In this document: piece after piece, positions 1 through 7,777 of the stretch
How the letters are laid out: every line of letters starts with the position of its first letter
Numbering within the stretch: position 1 is the first letter of the stretch
NCBI GenBank assembly: GCA_013824045.1
Contig: PNND01000435.1
Coordinates: forward strand, 1 to 12,538
Length of the DNA stretch: 12,538 nt
From: Rhodobacter sp.
Lineage (GTDB): Bacteria > Pseudomonadota > Alphaproteobacteria > Rhodobacterales > Rhodobacteraceae
Reading direction: 5' to 3'
Translations under genes and position numbers: made by a program
The notes under the pieces: model-generated
Databases searched by the model: none
What the model saw: only the letters and a program-made list of their open reading frames with translations
Told to the model about the DNA's origin: nothing

Positions 1-179
1 CAGTGGATCGGTTCACCCAACCGGCACTGCAGCAGCGCCACGAACCTCTCGCGCAATTCAGGCTGGCCGGACAGGATCGTCATCACCTCATTGGCACCCC
101 AATCGCCAACATCGATCTGCCCCTTCTGCGCCCATTGGCCGAGAAGTGTCTGAAGCTCCGTCAAGTCACGATCGTACAT
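1..179 (-). CDS. Hypothetical protein, 3' end beyond the window
   Basis: A leftward reading frame runs off the left edge and gives at least 59 residues, beginning MYDRDLTELQTLLGQWAQKG and containing a segment WGANEVMTILSGQPELRERF. It looks like a small soluble, helical protein; no family was recognised. The ATG at 179 is chosen because a weak promoter-like pair (TTGCCT and TATATT) lies just upstream. A TTG at 188, three codons earlier, is an alternative, and the frame stays open further upstream, so the start is uncertain. It is codirectional with, and about 120 bases beyond the stop of, tonB, so it could be a separate gene or a tail of the heme operon. The long rightward frame over the same bases is treated as its shadow. 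Confidence 0.45.
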   Translation of the reverse strand, partial: MYDRDLTELQTLLGQWAQKGQIDVGDWGANEVMTILSGQPELRERFVALLQCRLGEPIH

Positions 180-212
180 CTGTGCCAAATCCGCCTGTAT
201 TTCCGGGATGTT

Positions 213-239
213 AATATACCCCAGCCCTATCAAAGGCAA
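213..239 (-). promoter_or_regulatory. Weak candidate promoter for the left-edge gene
   Basis: On the minus strand TTGCCT (239-234) is followed after 15 bases by TATATT (218-213). The spacing is shorter than the usual 16-18. Placement about 35 bases before the ATG at 179 is sensible. Motif match only. Confidence 0.22.
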
Positions 240-240
240 T

Positions 241-266
241 CGGCCCCGCCTTCCCGCAAAGGGCCG
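241..266 (-). terminator. Possible terminator hairpin after tonB
   Basis: CGGCCC (241-246) and GGGCCG (261-266) form a 6-bp GC-rich stem around a 14-base loop, 35-60 bases beyond the tonB stop. There is no clear T-run after it on the minus strand, so termination there is only possible. Apart from this and the weak promoter, nothing else was seen in 180-300. Confidence 0.25.
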
Positions 267-300
267 AGACCTTGGGTAACGCTGCCATGGGCCAAAGGTC

Positions 301-1173
301 CTATCGCCCCACAAACTCAAAGGCAAAGCGCACCGCCGCACCCTCGGGCGGGGGCGGAAAGGGCGCGGCGCGACGGATATGGTCCATCGCCACAAGGTCC
401 AGCGCCCCTGATCCGGATGAGGCCACCACCGCCACCCGCCGCAATCCGCCATCCGCCCCGATCTCGAATCCCACCGTCACCACCCCCCGCTCCGGGGCCT
501 TGTCCCGCCGCAGACGTGCGATCTGGCGCATCACCTGATCCCCATAGGATGCCGCCGCCTGCCCGCCCGCCACGCGCCGCTCCTGCGCGGGCCGCGCCGC
601 CTGATCCGATCCCGCCGCCTGCGCGGGCGCAGCCGCGCTCTGCGCGGGCTCGGCCTGCGCCTCCGGTTGCGGCCCGGCGGGCGGCGCCGCCTCGGCCTTC
701 TGCGCCTCACCTGTTGCAGGGTCGGGCCGCGACCGATCAGGCCGCGCCACCGGGCGCGGGCTCTGCGCCATGTCCAGCGCGGGCGCTTCGGGCACAGGCG
801 GCGGGGCCGCCGCCATCACCGGCGGGGCCTCCGCCTGCGGCAGGTCCATCACCGGCGGCGGCAGGTCCGGTCGCGGCGCGGCCACCGGCTCGGGCACCGC
901 AACCGGCAAGTCCGGCGCCACCTCGGCCTGCGGGGCCTGCGCCAACACAGGCGCGGTCCTCTCCACCGCAGGCGGCACCGATGGCAACGCCGCCGATAGG
1001 GGCACCACCCCGACCGACAGATCCAACGCCACCGCCTCCACCGCCCCCGCGCCCGCCGCACCCGGCGCGGCCCGCAAGGCCGCCGCAGCCGCCCCCCCGA
1101 ACAGCGCCGCCGCCACAACCGCCGCCGCCAGCCACCCCGCCAGATCGCGCCGCCCGGAACGCCCGCCCGTCAT
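301..1173 (-). CDS. tonB: TonB energy-transducing protein
   Basis: Periplasm-spanning TonB protein, 290 residues, expected to pass proton-motive energy from ExbB-ExbD to the heme receptor encoded at the head of this operon. After a short basic N-terminus (RSGRR) one hydrophobic segment (about residues 9-32) anchors it in the inner membrane. Residues about 60-205 are Pro/Ala/Glu-rich, the usual flexible spacer. The last 83 residues carry a TonB C-terminal domain (SYGDQVMRQIARL, then GVVTVGFEIGADGGLRRV and the APFPPPPEG turn). The ATG at 1173 is preferred over one at 1215 because it overlaps the exbD stop as ATGA and follows AGAGGCGG. The spacer has little sequence conservation, so the family call rests on the two ends plus the operon context. 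Confidence 0.9.
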   Translation of the reverse strand: MTGGRSGRRDLAGWLAAAVVAAALFGGAAAAALRAAPGAAGAGAVEAVALDLSVGVVPLSAALPSVPPAVERTAPVLAQAPQAEVAPDLPVAVPEPVAAPRPDLPPPVMDLPQAEAPPVMAAAPPPVPEAPALDMAQSPRPVARPDRSRPDPATGEAQKAEAAPPAGPQPEAQAEPAQSAAAPAQAAGSDQAARPAQERRVAGGQAAASYGDQVMRQIARLRRDKAPERGVVTVGFEIGADGGLRRVAVVASSGSGALDLVAMDHIRRAAPFPPPPEGAAVRFAFEFVGR

Positions 1174-1592
1174 CCCCCCGCCGCCTCTTTGCCGACCAGC
1201 GCCACCTTCATCCACCCGGCCTCGCGCAGCGCATCCAGCACGGCCATCACCTGCGAATAGGGCAGCGCCGCATCCCCCATGATCAGCACCGCCCGCTCCC
1301 TGTCCCCGCCGCTCGCCGCCTCTAGCGCCGCCGCCAAGCCCTCGCGCGCCACCGCCTCATCCCCAAGCGACCACGCCCCCTCCGCCGTCACGGTCAGCCA
1401 CAGGGGATCCGCCACCCGCTCTGCAGGCGCGGCGGAACTCGTGGGCAGGGTCACCGTCACATCCACCGTCGACAGGGGCGCTGCCACCATGAACACGATC
1501 AACAGAACCAGCATCACATCGATAAAGGGCGTGACGTTGATCTCCGCCGCCACGTCATCCTCATCGCCCTCACGCGGAAGCCCGCCGCTCAC
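1170..1592 (-). CDS. exbD: ExbD, TonB-system proton channel subunit
   Basis: Inner-membrane ExbD/TolR-family protein of 140 residues that works with ExbB to energise TonB. The N-terminus has the family hallmark INVTPFIDVMLVLLIVFMV (residues 18-36), in which Asp25 is the conserved membrane-embedded acidic residue needed for proton movement. A periplasmic domain of about 100 residues follows, ending in a SQVMAVLDALREAGWMKVAL segment typical of the family. The start is a GTG at 1592: it overlaps the exbB stop as GTGA, has GGAGGG just upstream, and puts the membrane helix at the usual distance from the N-terminus. A longer in-frame reading up to 1835 would lie wholly inside exbB and is rejected. 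The stop overlaps the tonB start. Confidence 0.93.
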   Translation of the reverse strand: MSGGLPREGDEDDVAAEINVTPFIDVMLVLLIVFMVAAPLSTVDVTVTLPTSSAAPAERVADPLWLTVTAEGAWSLGDEAVAREGLAAALEAASGGDRERAVLIMGDAALPYSQVMAVLDALREAGWMKVALVGKEAAGG

Positions 1593-2446
1593 ACCCCAGC
1601 CCTCCGGTCCAGATCGCGGCCCATCAGCACCTCCAGCGCCACCGCCACATCCGCCATCGCCTGACGCAGGCCCGCAATCCGCCGCTGCACGGCGTTGTAA
1701 ACCACCACCGCCGGGATCGCCGCCACCAGCCCGAACCCCGTCACCAACAGGGCCTCGGCGATGCCCGGGGCCACCACGGCCAGATTGGTCGTCCCCTCCG
1801 CGCTGATCGCAAGGAATGACGACATGATCCCCCACACCGTCCCGAACAACCCGATAAAGGGCGCGGTCGCCGCCACCGTGGCCAGCACGCCCGTTCCCCG
1901 CCGCAGCCGCGCCGTCGCCTGCCCACCGATCCGGTCCACCCGCAAACGCACCCGCTCTTTCACGCCCGCAGGCCCCGCCTGCGCCAGCATCGGCAAGGCC
2001 AACGCATATTCCTCCTGCGCCGCCCCGGCCATCGCCGCCCCCACACAGCGCCGCCCGTCCAGCATCCGCGCCGCTTCCTCCAGCGTCCCCGCCCGGCCCA
2101 GCGACCGCAGGCTATGTCGCAACCGATGCCCCGCCAGCCACAACTCGCCCGCCTTGAACAGCAGCACCGTCACCACCGCAAACAGGCCCACCGCCAGCAC
2201 AAGGCTCACCCCCTGCACCACCCAATGCGCCGCCCCGATCATCTCGACCACCGGCACAGGCGCATGCAACGGTACGGCAATCGGGGTGCCGACCAAGGCA
2301 CCCGCCGACCCCGCCAAGGCCGGATCCGCAGGCAGCGACCCGGGGAATTGAGGAACCGATGGTGCCGCAAGAGGGGTCATGTTGCCCCCCTCCTGCGCCA
2401 AGGCCACCCCCGGAAACGCCGCCGCAATCCCGACCAGCACCCGCAT
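1589..2446 (-). CDS. exbB: ExbB, TonB-system proton channel subunit
   Basis: Inner-membrane ExbB/MotA/TolQ-family protein, 285 residues, forming the proton channel with ExbD. It is the long form, with a likely cleaved signal sequence (residues 1-17, ending AVALA-type at GVALA) and an extra periplasmic stretch rich in Ala/Pro before the first core helix (about 76-97). The cytoplasmic loop is followed by GLFGTVWGIMSSF (199-211) and PGIAEALLVTGFGLVAAIPA (227-246), the two most conserved family segments, covering helices 2 and 3. The ATG shares one base with the hmuR stop (TGATG), so translation is probably coupled to the receptor. The gene order receptor-exbB-exbD-tonB indicates a dedicated energising complex for heme uptake. 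Confidence 0.93.
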   Translation of the reverse strand: MRVLVGIAAAFPGVALAQEGGNMTPLAAPSVPQFPGSLPADPALAGSAGALVGTPIAVPLHAPVPVVEMIGAAHWVVQGVSLVLAVGLFAVVTVLLFKAGELWLAGHRLRHSLRSLGRAGTLEEAARMLDGRRCVGAAMAGAAQEEYALALPMLAQAGPAGVKERVRLRVDRIGGQATARLRRGTGVLATVAATAPFIGLFGTVWGIMSSFLAISAEGTTNLAVVAPGIAEALLVTGFGLVAAIPAVVVYNAVQRRIAGLRQAMADVAVALEVLMGRDLDRRAGV

Positions 2447-4554
2447 CAGAACGCGATCCGCTTCGCGATCGACAGCTTCGCCGCCCGGCCCAGCGCGTTT
2501 TCCGTTGCAAGGTTGTTGCGATAGTTCCGGTCGAACACGTTATCGACGGCCAGATTGACCTCCAGCCCCGCCAGCGGCCCCTCGTCCGGCGACCATGTCA
2601 CGAACAGGTCATGCGTGTCATAGGACGCGCCCGTCGTGGCGGCGCTCGATGTGCGGATATTGTCGAAATAGCTCGCCCGCCACCCCACCGTCAGCGATTG
2701 TTCCGGCAGCTTTGCCCCCACAGTCAGCACGACGTTTTCGGCAGGCGTATCCGGCAGCGTCAGCCCCGTCGCCTTGTTCTTCGATTTCACATGGCTATAG
2801 GCCAGTTGTGCAAACCACCGCTCGGCATCATAGGCGGCTTCGATCTCGGCCCCCCACAACTCTGCCGCGTTGATATTGGAAAAGAAAGGCACCGCTGGCC
2901 CCCCGGCCACGCGGGGCGTGGTGGCAATCATGTTGGTCAGGTCGTTGTGAAACGCCGTCACCTTCATCTGCAGACTGTCACCCTCAGAGAGCAGACCCTC
3001 GCGCTGCCAGGTAAACCCCAGTTCCACCGTATCCGCCTCTTCCTTTTGCAGGTTCAGGCTGGGCGTGCGCGCAGGCAGCGCCCCCGCCGCCTCGCTAGAA
3101 TAAAGCTCATCCAGCGTCGGCATCCGCTCCGTCCGCGCCAGCGATCCGAAGATGGCAAAGCTGTCGCTCACCTCATACATCGCCGCGATCTTGGGCGACA
3201 CGGCGGTATCCTCGGCGGGCCGCGCCCCTGCGGCCAGGGCCGCGGCGCTTGGCGTCCGATTGCCAAAGTCCACCCGCAGACCCGGGATGATCGTCAACCG
3301 CTCGCCAAAGGTGAATTCGCCCTGCGCATAGACACCGATCCGGCGATCCTCGCCCTCGGGATGAAAGCCGAACGCCCCCAGCGAGGATGTGGCGCTGCGC
3401 TCCTGTTCCGAGAACTGCACGCCGAGTGTCAGGTAATTCTCCCACGCGCCGCCGCTCAGATCGGCGGTGTTTTCCAGTTTCACCGTCGTCGTCGCATAGC
3501 CATAGCTGCTGGGACACAGGACCTGAGTCAGCCCCGGCCCGCACACAAGCGCCGTCCCCCGAAAATTCGATTTGTCCACACTGGTTTCGGCAAAGGACAG
3601 TTGTGCCGTCAGGTCAAGCAGCGGGTTGTCCCGGAATTCGTTCCGCCATGTCAGCGTCAGCGTATCGTCGACCGTGCGCAGGTCATGCAGCCCGAATGTC
3701 GCCAAGGTGGCCGCCGTGCCCCCCGTCTGAACAACCGGCGATCCCGGCAGGTCGCTTTCGCTGCGCGTGAAGGAAAGTGTCAGGCTTTGTTCCTCATCCG
3801 CGCCAAAGCTCCACTTGCCCTTCAACAAGCCCGACACACCGTCAAAGGCGGTCCCCCGAAGCACCGCGCCCGAACCATCCACCCTGTCATTGATGTCGCT
3901 GAAATTCAGCGCGGCAACATATTCGCCATTGCCAGCCCGCGTTGCCGAGATGACCCCCAACCCCAGCCCGTCACCATTGCTGTCAAAGCTTGTGGAGAAC
4001 CGGAACACCTGCGTTTCGCCGTCCTCAAGGAAATCACTGGCATCCTTGGTGGTAAAGTTCACCGCCCCCCCGATTGCCCCCGAACCGTATAGCGTCGAAG
4101 AGGCTGGTCCACGCAGCACCTCAACCCGCTTGAAAAGATCCAGATCGCTGAAGAACGACCCCATCCGATAGGATTCATAGAATTTGGGCGCTCCATCCAC
4201 CGTCACGGCAATCCGCGATTCGGATGAGGATTGGTCAAACGTGCCGATACCCCGGATGTTGAAGGCCTGCCCCAACGGCCGGGCCGGGGACCCCGTCCCC
4301 TGAATCCCCGGCACCGCCTTGAACAGATCGCCGATCGTCGTCGCCTGATCGCGCTCCAGCTCCTCGGCCTCGATCGTGCTCACCGCTTGCGGCGTGTCGA
4401 TCGCCACCTTGGCCGTCCCGGTGCCTAGGATGATCCGCCCCAGCACCTGAAAGAACCCGTCGCTCTCCTGCGCCGCAGCAGGCCCGGCACAAAGCAGAAT
4501 CACAGGAACAGTACACAGCAGTCGCGCCCTGCGGGCCGCCTTCAGGATCGGCAT
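2446..4554 (-). CDS. hmuR: TonB-dependent outer-membrane heme receptor
   Basis: Outer-membrane receptor of 702 residues that should import heme or heme-protein-bound heme. Residues 1-28 are a signal peptide (hydrophobic core, AAA-Q cleavage). A TonB-box-like RIILG follows near 40, then the plug (about 55-170, with IGDLFKAVPGI, FNIRGIG, RVEVLRGPASSTLYGSGAIG) and a 22-strand-type barrel ending in a C-terminal Phe. ERMPTLDELY (476-485) sits where heme receptors have the FRAP motif, and PSLNLQKEEADTVELGF (498-514) where they have NPNL. No His lies between the two, unlike the classical HemR/ShuA group. Cys338 and Cys347 could bridge an extracellular loop. The ATG at 4554 is chosen because AGGGG lies 8 bases ahead of it; a GTG at 4563 would have no spacing. 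Heme specificity is inferred mainly from the adjacent hmuSTUV genes. Confidence 0.92.
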   Translation of the reverse strand: MPILKAARRARLLCTVPVILLCAGPAAAQESDGFFQVLGRIILGTGTAKVAIDTPQAVSTIEAEELERDQATTIGDLFKAVPGIQGTGSPARPLGQAFNIRGIGTFDQSSSESRIAVTVDGAPKFYESYRMGSFFSDLDLFKRVEVLRGPASSTLYGSGAIGGAVNFTTKDASDFLEDGETQVFRFSTSFDSNGDGLGLGVISATRAGNGEYVAALNFSDINDRVDGSGAVLRGTAFDGVSGLLKGKWSFGADEEQSLTLSFTRSESDLPGSPVVQTGGTAATLATFGLHDLRTVDDTLTLTWRNEFRDNPLLDLTAQLSFAETSVDKSNFRGTALVCGPGLTQVLCPSSYGYATTTVKLENTADLSGGAWENYLTLGVQFSEQERSATSSLGAFGFHPEGEDRRIGVYAQGEFTFGERLTIIPGLRVDFGNRTPSAAALAAGARPAEDTAVSPKIAAMYEVSDSFAIFGSLARTERMPTLDELYSSEAAGALPARTPSLNLQKEEADTVELGFTWQREGLLSEGDSLQMKVTAFHNDLTNMIATTPRVAGGPAVPFFSNINAAELWGAEIEAAYDAERWFAQLAYSHVKSKNKATGLTLPDTPAENVVLTVGAKLPEQSLTVGWRASYFDNIRTSSAATTGASYDTHDLFVTWSPDEGPLAGLEVNLAVDNVFDRNYRNNLATENALGRAAKLSIAKRIAF

Positions 4555-4648
4555 CGGTCTCACCCCTTTTGTCGTTGTTTTTGAAAGGGCTGGCCGGGCG
4601 GATCGCTTGGCTGGCGGCAGGTCGGTCCGTCTTGGCGGATATTCCGAC

Positions 4649-4677
4649 TTGATCTGTCAGGAAATGGCTTCTAGAAA
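4649..4677 (+). promoter_or_regulatory. Candidate promoter of the hmuSTUV operon
   Basis: TTGATC (4649-4654) is followed after 17 bases by TAGAAA (4672-4677). Each box matches four of six consensus bases. The predicted start point, near 4684, falls inside the operator-like site, and the leader to the hmuS ATG would be about 107 bases. No better pair was seen nearer to hmuS, where the DNA is GC-rich. Confidence 0.4.
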
Positions 4678-4684
4678 GCCTGAC
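4656..4684. repeat. Inverted repeats in the divergent hmu promoter region
   Basis: GTCAGG (4656-4661) and CCTGAC (4679-4684) are inverted arms 17 bases apart. Nested inside them are GGCTT (4666-4670) and AAGCC (4676-4680), centred near the 8-bp palindrome TTCTAGAA (4669-4676). The right outer arm overlaps the TGA-N9-TCA site. This may be a second regulator-binding site; no protein is assigned. Confidence 0.4.
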
Positions 4685-4696
4685 TGTAACTGTCAA
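4668..4696 (-). promoter_or_regulatory. hmuR-exbBD-tonB promoter
   Basis: The minus strand has a perfect TTGACA (4696-4691), 17 bases, then TAGAAG (4673-4668). The -35 box overlaps the iron-rhodo-box-like site at 4681-4695, so a bound repressor would block RNA polymerase directly. The leader to the hmuR ATG would be about 105 bases. Confidence 0.6.
4681..4695. promoter_or_regulatory. Iron-rhodo-box-like operator
   Basis: TGACTGTAACTGTCA is an inverted repeat with exactly the TGA-N9-TCA layout described for the iron-responsive operator of Rhizobiales and Rhodobacterales, bound by RirA or, in Rhodobacterales, proposed for an IscR-type regulator. It overlaps the hmuR -35 box on one strand and falls about at the transcription start predicted for hmuS on the other, between two iron-acquisition operons. 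Site seen directly; the regulator is inferred. Confidence 0.7.
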
Positions 4697-4790
4697 GTAT
4701 TCGAAACGCCTGCCCGCTGCTTGACCCACGCGCACCAGCCCCGGCCCCGCCGCCCGCCAGACGCGCCCCATTCCCTGACTGGAGCACATC

Positions 4791-5843
4791 ATGGCTGACG
4801 GCCAATCCCACCCGCTGACCCCCGCCGCCATCCGCGCCCTGCGGCTTGAAAACCCCAAGGCCCGCGCCCGCGACTTCGCCCATGCCAACGGCATCCCGGA
4901 GGCCGCCCTCGTCGCCGCCCATGTCGGCCACGGCACTACCGCCATCGACGCCACAACCGACCGCCTGTTTCCGCTGATCCGCGATCTGGGCGATGTCATG
5001 GCGCTGACCCGCAACGCCTCCTGCGTCCATGAACGCCGCGGCGTCTATTCCGATTACCGCTCCGGCCCCCATGCCGCCATGGTGCTCGACCCCGAGATCG
5101 ACCTGCGCATCTTCCCCGCCCATTGGAAGCACGCCTTCGCCGTCTTGGAACAGGCCGAAGATGGCCCACGCCGCAGCCTGCAAATCTTCGATGCCGCAGG
5201 CGATGCCGTCCACAAGGTGCACCTGAAGCCCGTCTCCCATGTCGATGCCTTCGACACGCTAACCGCCGCCCTCGGCCTGCCCGACCAGCCGCAAACCCTG
5301 TCCCTCACCCCCCGCATCCCGACCGAGGGCCCAAAGGGCAACCCCGCCCGCGCCGATGACCTGCGCCGCGACTGGGACGCGATGACCGACACGCATCAGT
5401 TCAACACCCTGACCCGCCGCCTGAAAATGAACCGCCTCGGCGCATACCAACTCGCAGGCACCCCCCGCGCCGAACGCATCGACACCGGGGCCGTGACACA
5501 GGCCCTCCACGTCGCCGCCGACGCCGCCATCCCCCTCATGATCTTCGTCGGCAACGCCGGCTGCATCCAGATCCACGGCGGCCCCATCGAAAAGGTCGTC
5601 CCCATGGGCCCATGGATCAACGTCATGGACCCGCGCTTCAACCTCCACCTGCGCAGCGATCACATCACCGAAGTCTGGCGCGTCTGGAAACCCACCCGCA
5701 CGGGCGATGCCAACAGCATCGAGGCGTTTGACAAGGACGGCAGCCTGATCCTGCAAATCTTCGGCTACCGCAAGGACAAGGCCCCCACGGCCTGGAACGC
5801 CTTCGTCAAATCCCTCCCCGCGCTGGAAGGGGTATCGGCATGA
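4791..5843 (+). CDS. hmuS: HmuS-family cytoplasmic heme-handling/degrading protein
   Basis: HemS/ChuS/HmuS-family protein of 350 residues, the normal length for this two-repeat family. These proteins receive imported heme in the cytoplasm and, in studied members, carry it or open the ring to release iron. Recognisable segments are VMALTRNASCVHERRGVYSD (69-88), FPAHWKHAF (108-116), and the second-repeat block IFVGNAGCIQIHGGPIEKVV (251-270) with GPWINVMDPRFNLHLR (273-288). His202 in DTHQF is placed like the heme-ligand His of Yersinia HemS. There is no signal peptide, as expected. The ATG follows TGGAG at good spacing. The stop overlaps the hmuT start as ATGA. It is the first gene of the rightward operon. 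Confidence 0.93.
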   Translation: MADGQSHPLTPAAIRALRLENPKARARDFAHANGIPEAALVAAHVGHGTTAIDATTDRLFPLIRDLGDVMALTRNASCVHERRGVYSDYRSGPHAAMVLDPEIDLRIFPAHWKHAFAVLEQAEDGPRRSLQIFDAAGDAVHKVHLKPVSHVDAFDTLTAALGLPDQPQTLSLTPRIPTEGPKGNPARADDLRRDWDAMTDTHQFNTLTRRLKMNRLGAYQLAGTPRAERIDTGAVTQALHVAADAAIPLMIFVGNAGCIQIHGGPIEKVVPMGPWINVMDPRFNLHLRSDHITEVWRVWKPTRTGDANSIEAFDKDGSLILQIFGYRKDKAPTAWNAFVKSLPALEGVSA

Positions 5844-6709
5844 CGATCCGCCTGAACTTGGGCCTCACCCTCGCCCTCTCGCTGGCCCTCGCCGCCCCCG
5901 CACTGCCCACAGCAGCCTTGGCCGACCCGGCCCAGCGCGTCCTCACCCTCGGCGGTTCGGTCACCGAAATCGCCGTCGCCCTCGGGGCCGAGGATCGCCT
6001 CATCGGGCGCGACAGCACCTCTACCTTCCCGCCCTCGGTGACCTCGCTCCCCGATGTCGGCTATTTCCGCGCCCTCTCACCCGAAGGCGTCCTCGCCCTC
6101 AACCCCGACCTGATCCTGTCGGAAAACGGCGCAGGCCCGCGCGAGGCGCTGGATGTGCTGAACGCCGCTGGCATCCCCTTCATCGTGACGGGGGATGACA
6201 CCACCCCCGATGGCCTGACCGCCAAGATCACCACCGTCGCCAACGCGCTCGACCTGCCCGAACAGGGCAAGGCGCTCGCGGCGCAGGTGGCCGAAGGCCT
6301 GCAAACCGCCCGCGACCGCGCCGCCACAGTCCAAACCCCCAAACGCGTCCTCTTCATCCTCTCGCTGCAAGGCGGCCGCGTCATGGCGGGCGGCGAAGGC
6401 TCGTCGGCCGAAAGCATCATCACCCTCGCAGGCGGCATCAACGCAGGCACCGGTTTTCAGGGCTACAAGCAGATCACCGATGAGGCGGTCCTGACCGCCG
6501 CCCCCGATGTGATCCTGATGATGGATCGCGAAGGCGACCTTGCCATCAACAATGACATGGTTCTCGCCCACCCCGCCCTGTCGCAAACCCCCGCCGCCAA
6601 GGCGGGCGCGATCGTCCGCATGGATGGCCTGCTGCTTCTGGGCTTCGGCCCCCGCACCCCGCAGGCCGCCGCCGATCTGCACGCCCTCCTCTATCCCGGT
6701 CAGGGTTGA
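5840..6709 (+). CDS. hmuT: Periplasmic heme-binding protein
   Basis: Substrate-binding protein of the heme ABC transporter, 289 residues, expected to take heme in the periplasm and deliver it to HmuU-HmuV. A clear signal peptide (residues 1-28, cleavage ALA-D, no lipobox Cys) precedes a cluster A/BtuF-type fold starting RVLTLGGSVTEIAVALGAED. GYFRALSPEGVLALNPDLIL (74-93) contains Tyr75, in the position of the axial heme-ligand Tyr of ShuT and PhuT. The ATG overlaps the hmuS stop (ATGA), so translation is coupled. Context, with hmuS before and a FecCD permease after, makes heme more likely than siderophore or cobalamin. Confidence 0.93.
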   Translation: MTIRLNLGLTLALSLALAAPALPTAALADPAQRVLTLGGSVTEIAVALGAEDRLIGRDSTSTFPPSVTSLPDVGYFRALSPEGVLALNPDLILSENGAGPREALDVLNAAGIPFIVTGDDTTPDGLTAKITTVANALDLPEQGKALAAQVAEGLQTARDRAATVQTPKRVLFILSLQGGRVMAGGEGSSAESIITLAGGINAGTGFQGYKQITDEAVLTAAPDVILMMDREGDLAINNDMVLAHPALSQTPAAKAGAIVRMDGLLLLGFGPRTPQAAADLHALLYPGQG

Positions 6710-6712
6710 CCG

Positions 6713-7774
6713 ATGGTCGCCCTCCCCCTGCCCCAGCGCAGCCATGCCCGCCCGCAACCCCGTGCGGTGACGCTCGCCCTTGTGGCGCTCCTCCTCGCTG
6801 TCTCGCTGCTCTCCCTCGGCACCGGGGCGGCGGGCCTCTCGCCCCTGCGCTTGATCACTGCCTTCACGGGCGGCGCGCCGCTCACCCAGGCCGAATCCCT
6901 CGTCCTCTATGACATCCGCCTACCGCGCCTTGCCATGGGCCTGATGGTCGGCGCGGCCTTGGCCGTGGCGGGCGCACTGATGCAGGGCCTGTTCCGCAAC
7001 CCCCTCGCCGATCCCGGCATTGTTGGCGTCGGCGCGGGTGCGGGGCTGGGCGCGGTCACCGCCATCGTGTTGGGCGGCCTGCTGCCCCCCGCCCTCGCCG
7101 CCCTTACGGGCGCGCATCTCATCCCCTTCGCGGCCTTCCTCGGCGGCTGGATCGCCACGCTCATCCTCACCCGCGTCGCCGCCTCCGGCGGGCAGACCGC
7201 CATCGCCACCCTGCTTCTCGCAGGCATCGCGCTCGGGGCCATCGCCGGGGCCGCCACAGGCGTCCTCACCTATCTCGCCGATGACCAGCAGCTGCGCGAC
7301 CTCACCTTCTGGTCCATGGGGTCGCTTGCCGGGGCAAGCTGGGCCAAGATCGCCACTGCCCTGCCCCTGATCCTGCCTGTCCTGATCCTCTCCCCCCTCC
7401 TCGCCCGCGCGCTGAACGCGCTGGCGCTTGGCGAAGCACAGGCCGCCCATCTCGGCATCCATGTCGAACACACCAAGCGCCTCACCATCCTCGCCACCGC
7501 CGCCGCTGCGGGTGCTGCCACCGCCATCGCGGGCGGCATCGGATTTATCGGCATCGTCGTCCCGCACCTCCTGCGCCTTGCCACCGGGCCGGATCACCGC
7601 GCCCTCTTGCCCCATGCCGCCCTTCTGGGCGGAACGCTCCTGATCGGGGCCGACATGATCGCCCGCACCATCACCGCCCCGGCCGAGCTTCCCATCGGCA
7701 TCGTCACCGCCACAATCGGCGCGCCGGTATTCTTGTGGATCCTCCTGCGCCGTCGTGGCCTGGCCGGGATTTGA
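6713..7774 (+). CDS. hmuU: Heme ABC transporter permease (FecCD family)
   Basis: Inner-membrane permease of 353 residues, the usual size for FecCD/BtuC proteins with about ten helices, forming the heme channel as a homodimer. Family segments are present in order: [20 protein letters not shown] (67-86), [20 protein letters not shown] (87-106), then near the C-terminus [16 protein letters not shown], which includes the coupling region to the ATPase, and a final hydrophobic FLWILL. The N-terminus has about 20 basic and polar residues before helix 1. The ATG is three bases after the hmuT stop, with AGGG upstream. A short gap to hmuV (three bases) shows one operon. Confidence 0.94.
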   Translation: MVALPLPQRSHARPQPRAVTLALVALLLAVSLLSLGTGAAGLSPLRLITAFTGGAPLTQAESLVLYDIRLPRLAMGLMVGAALAVAGALMQGLFRNPLADPGIVGVGAGAGLGAVTAIVLGGLLPPALAALTGAHLIPFAAFLGGWIATLILTRVAASGGQTAIATLLLAGIALGAIAGAATGVLTYLADDQQLRDLTFWSMGSLAGASWAKIATALPLILPVLILSPLLARALNALALGEAQAAHLGIHVEHTKRLTILATAAAAGAATAIAGGIGFIGIVVPHLLRLATGPDHRALLPHAALLGGTLLIGADMIARTITAPAELPIGIVTATIGAPVFLWILLRRRGLAGI

Positions 7775-7777
7775 CCC

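Noticed and set aside
3..1325. 440-codon rightward open frame
   Set aside because: It lies opposite tonB and is Pro/Arg/Ala-rich because the tonB spacer is GC-rich and repetitive; tonB has recognisable ends, correct overlaps and an operon.
1593..1835. N-terminal extension of exbD by 81 codons
   Set aside because: It would lie entirely within exbB in another frame and has no membrane or domain signal. The GTG at 1592 gives a normal ExbD with a good ribosome site.
2359..4092. 577-codon rightward open frame opposite hmuR
   Set aside because: The translation is Arg/His/Pro-rich with no domain, while the leftward frame is a complete TonB-dependent receptor. Long antisense frames are common in high-GC DNA.
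4721..4790. Promoter directly before hmuS using TTGACC near 4731
   Set aside because: No -10-like sequence follows at suitable distance in this GC-rich stretch.
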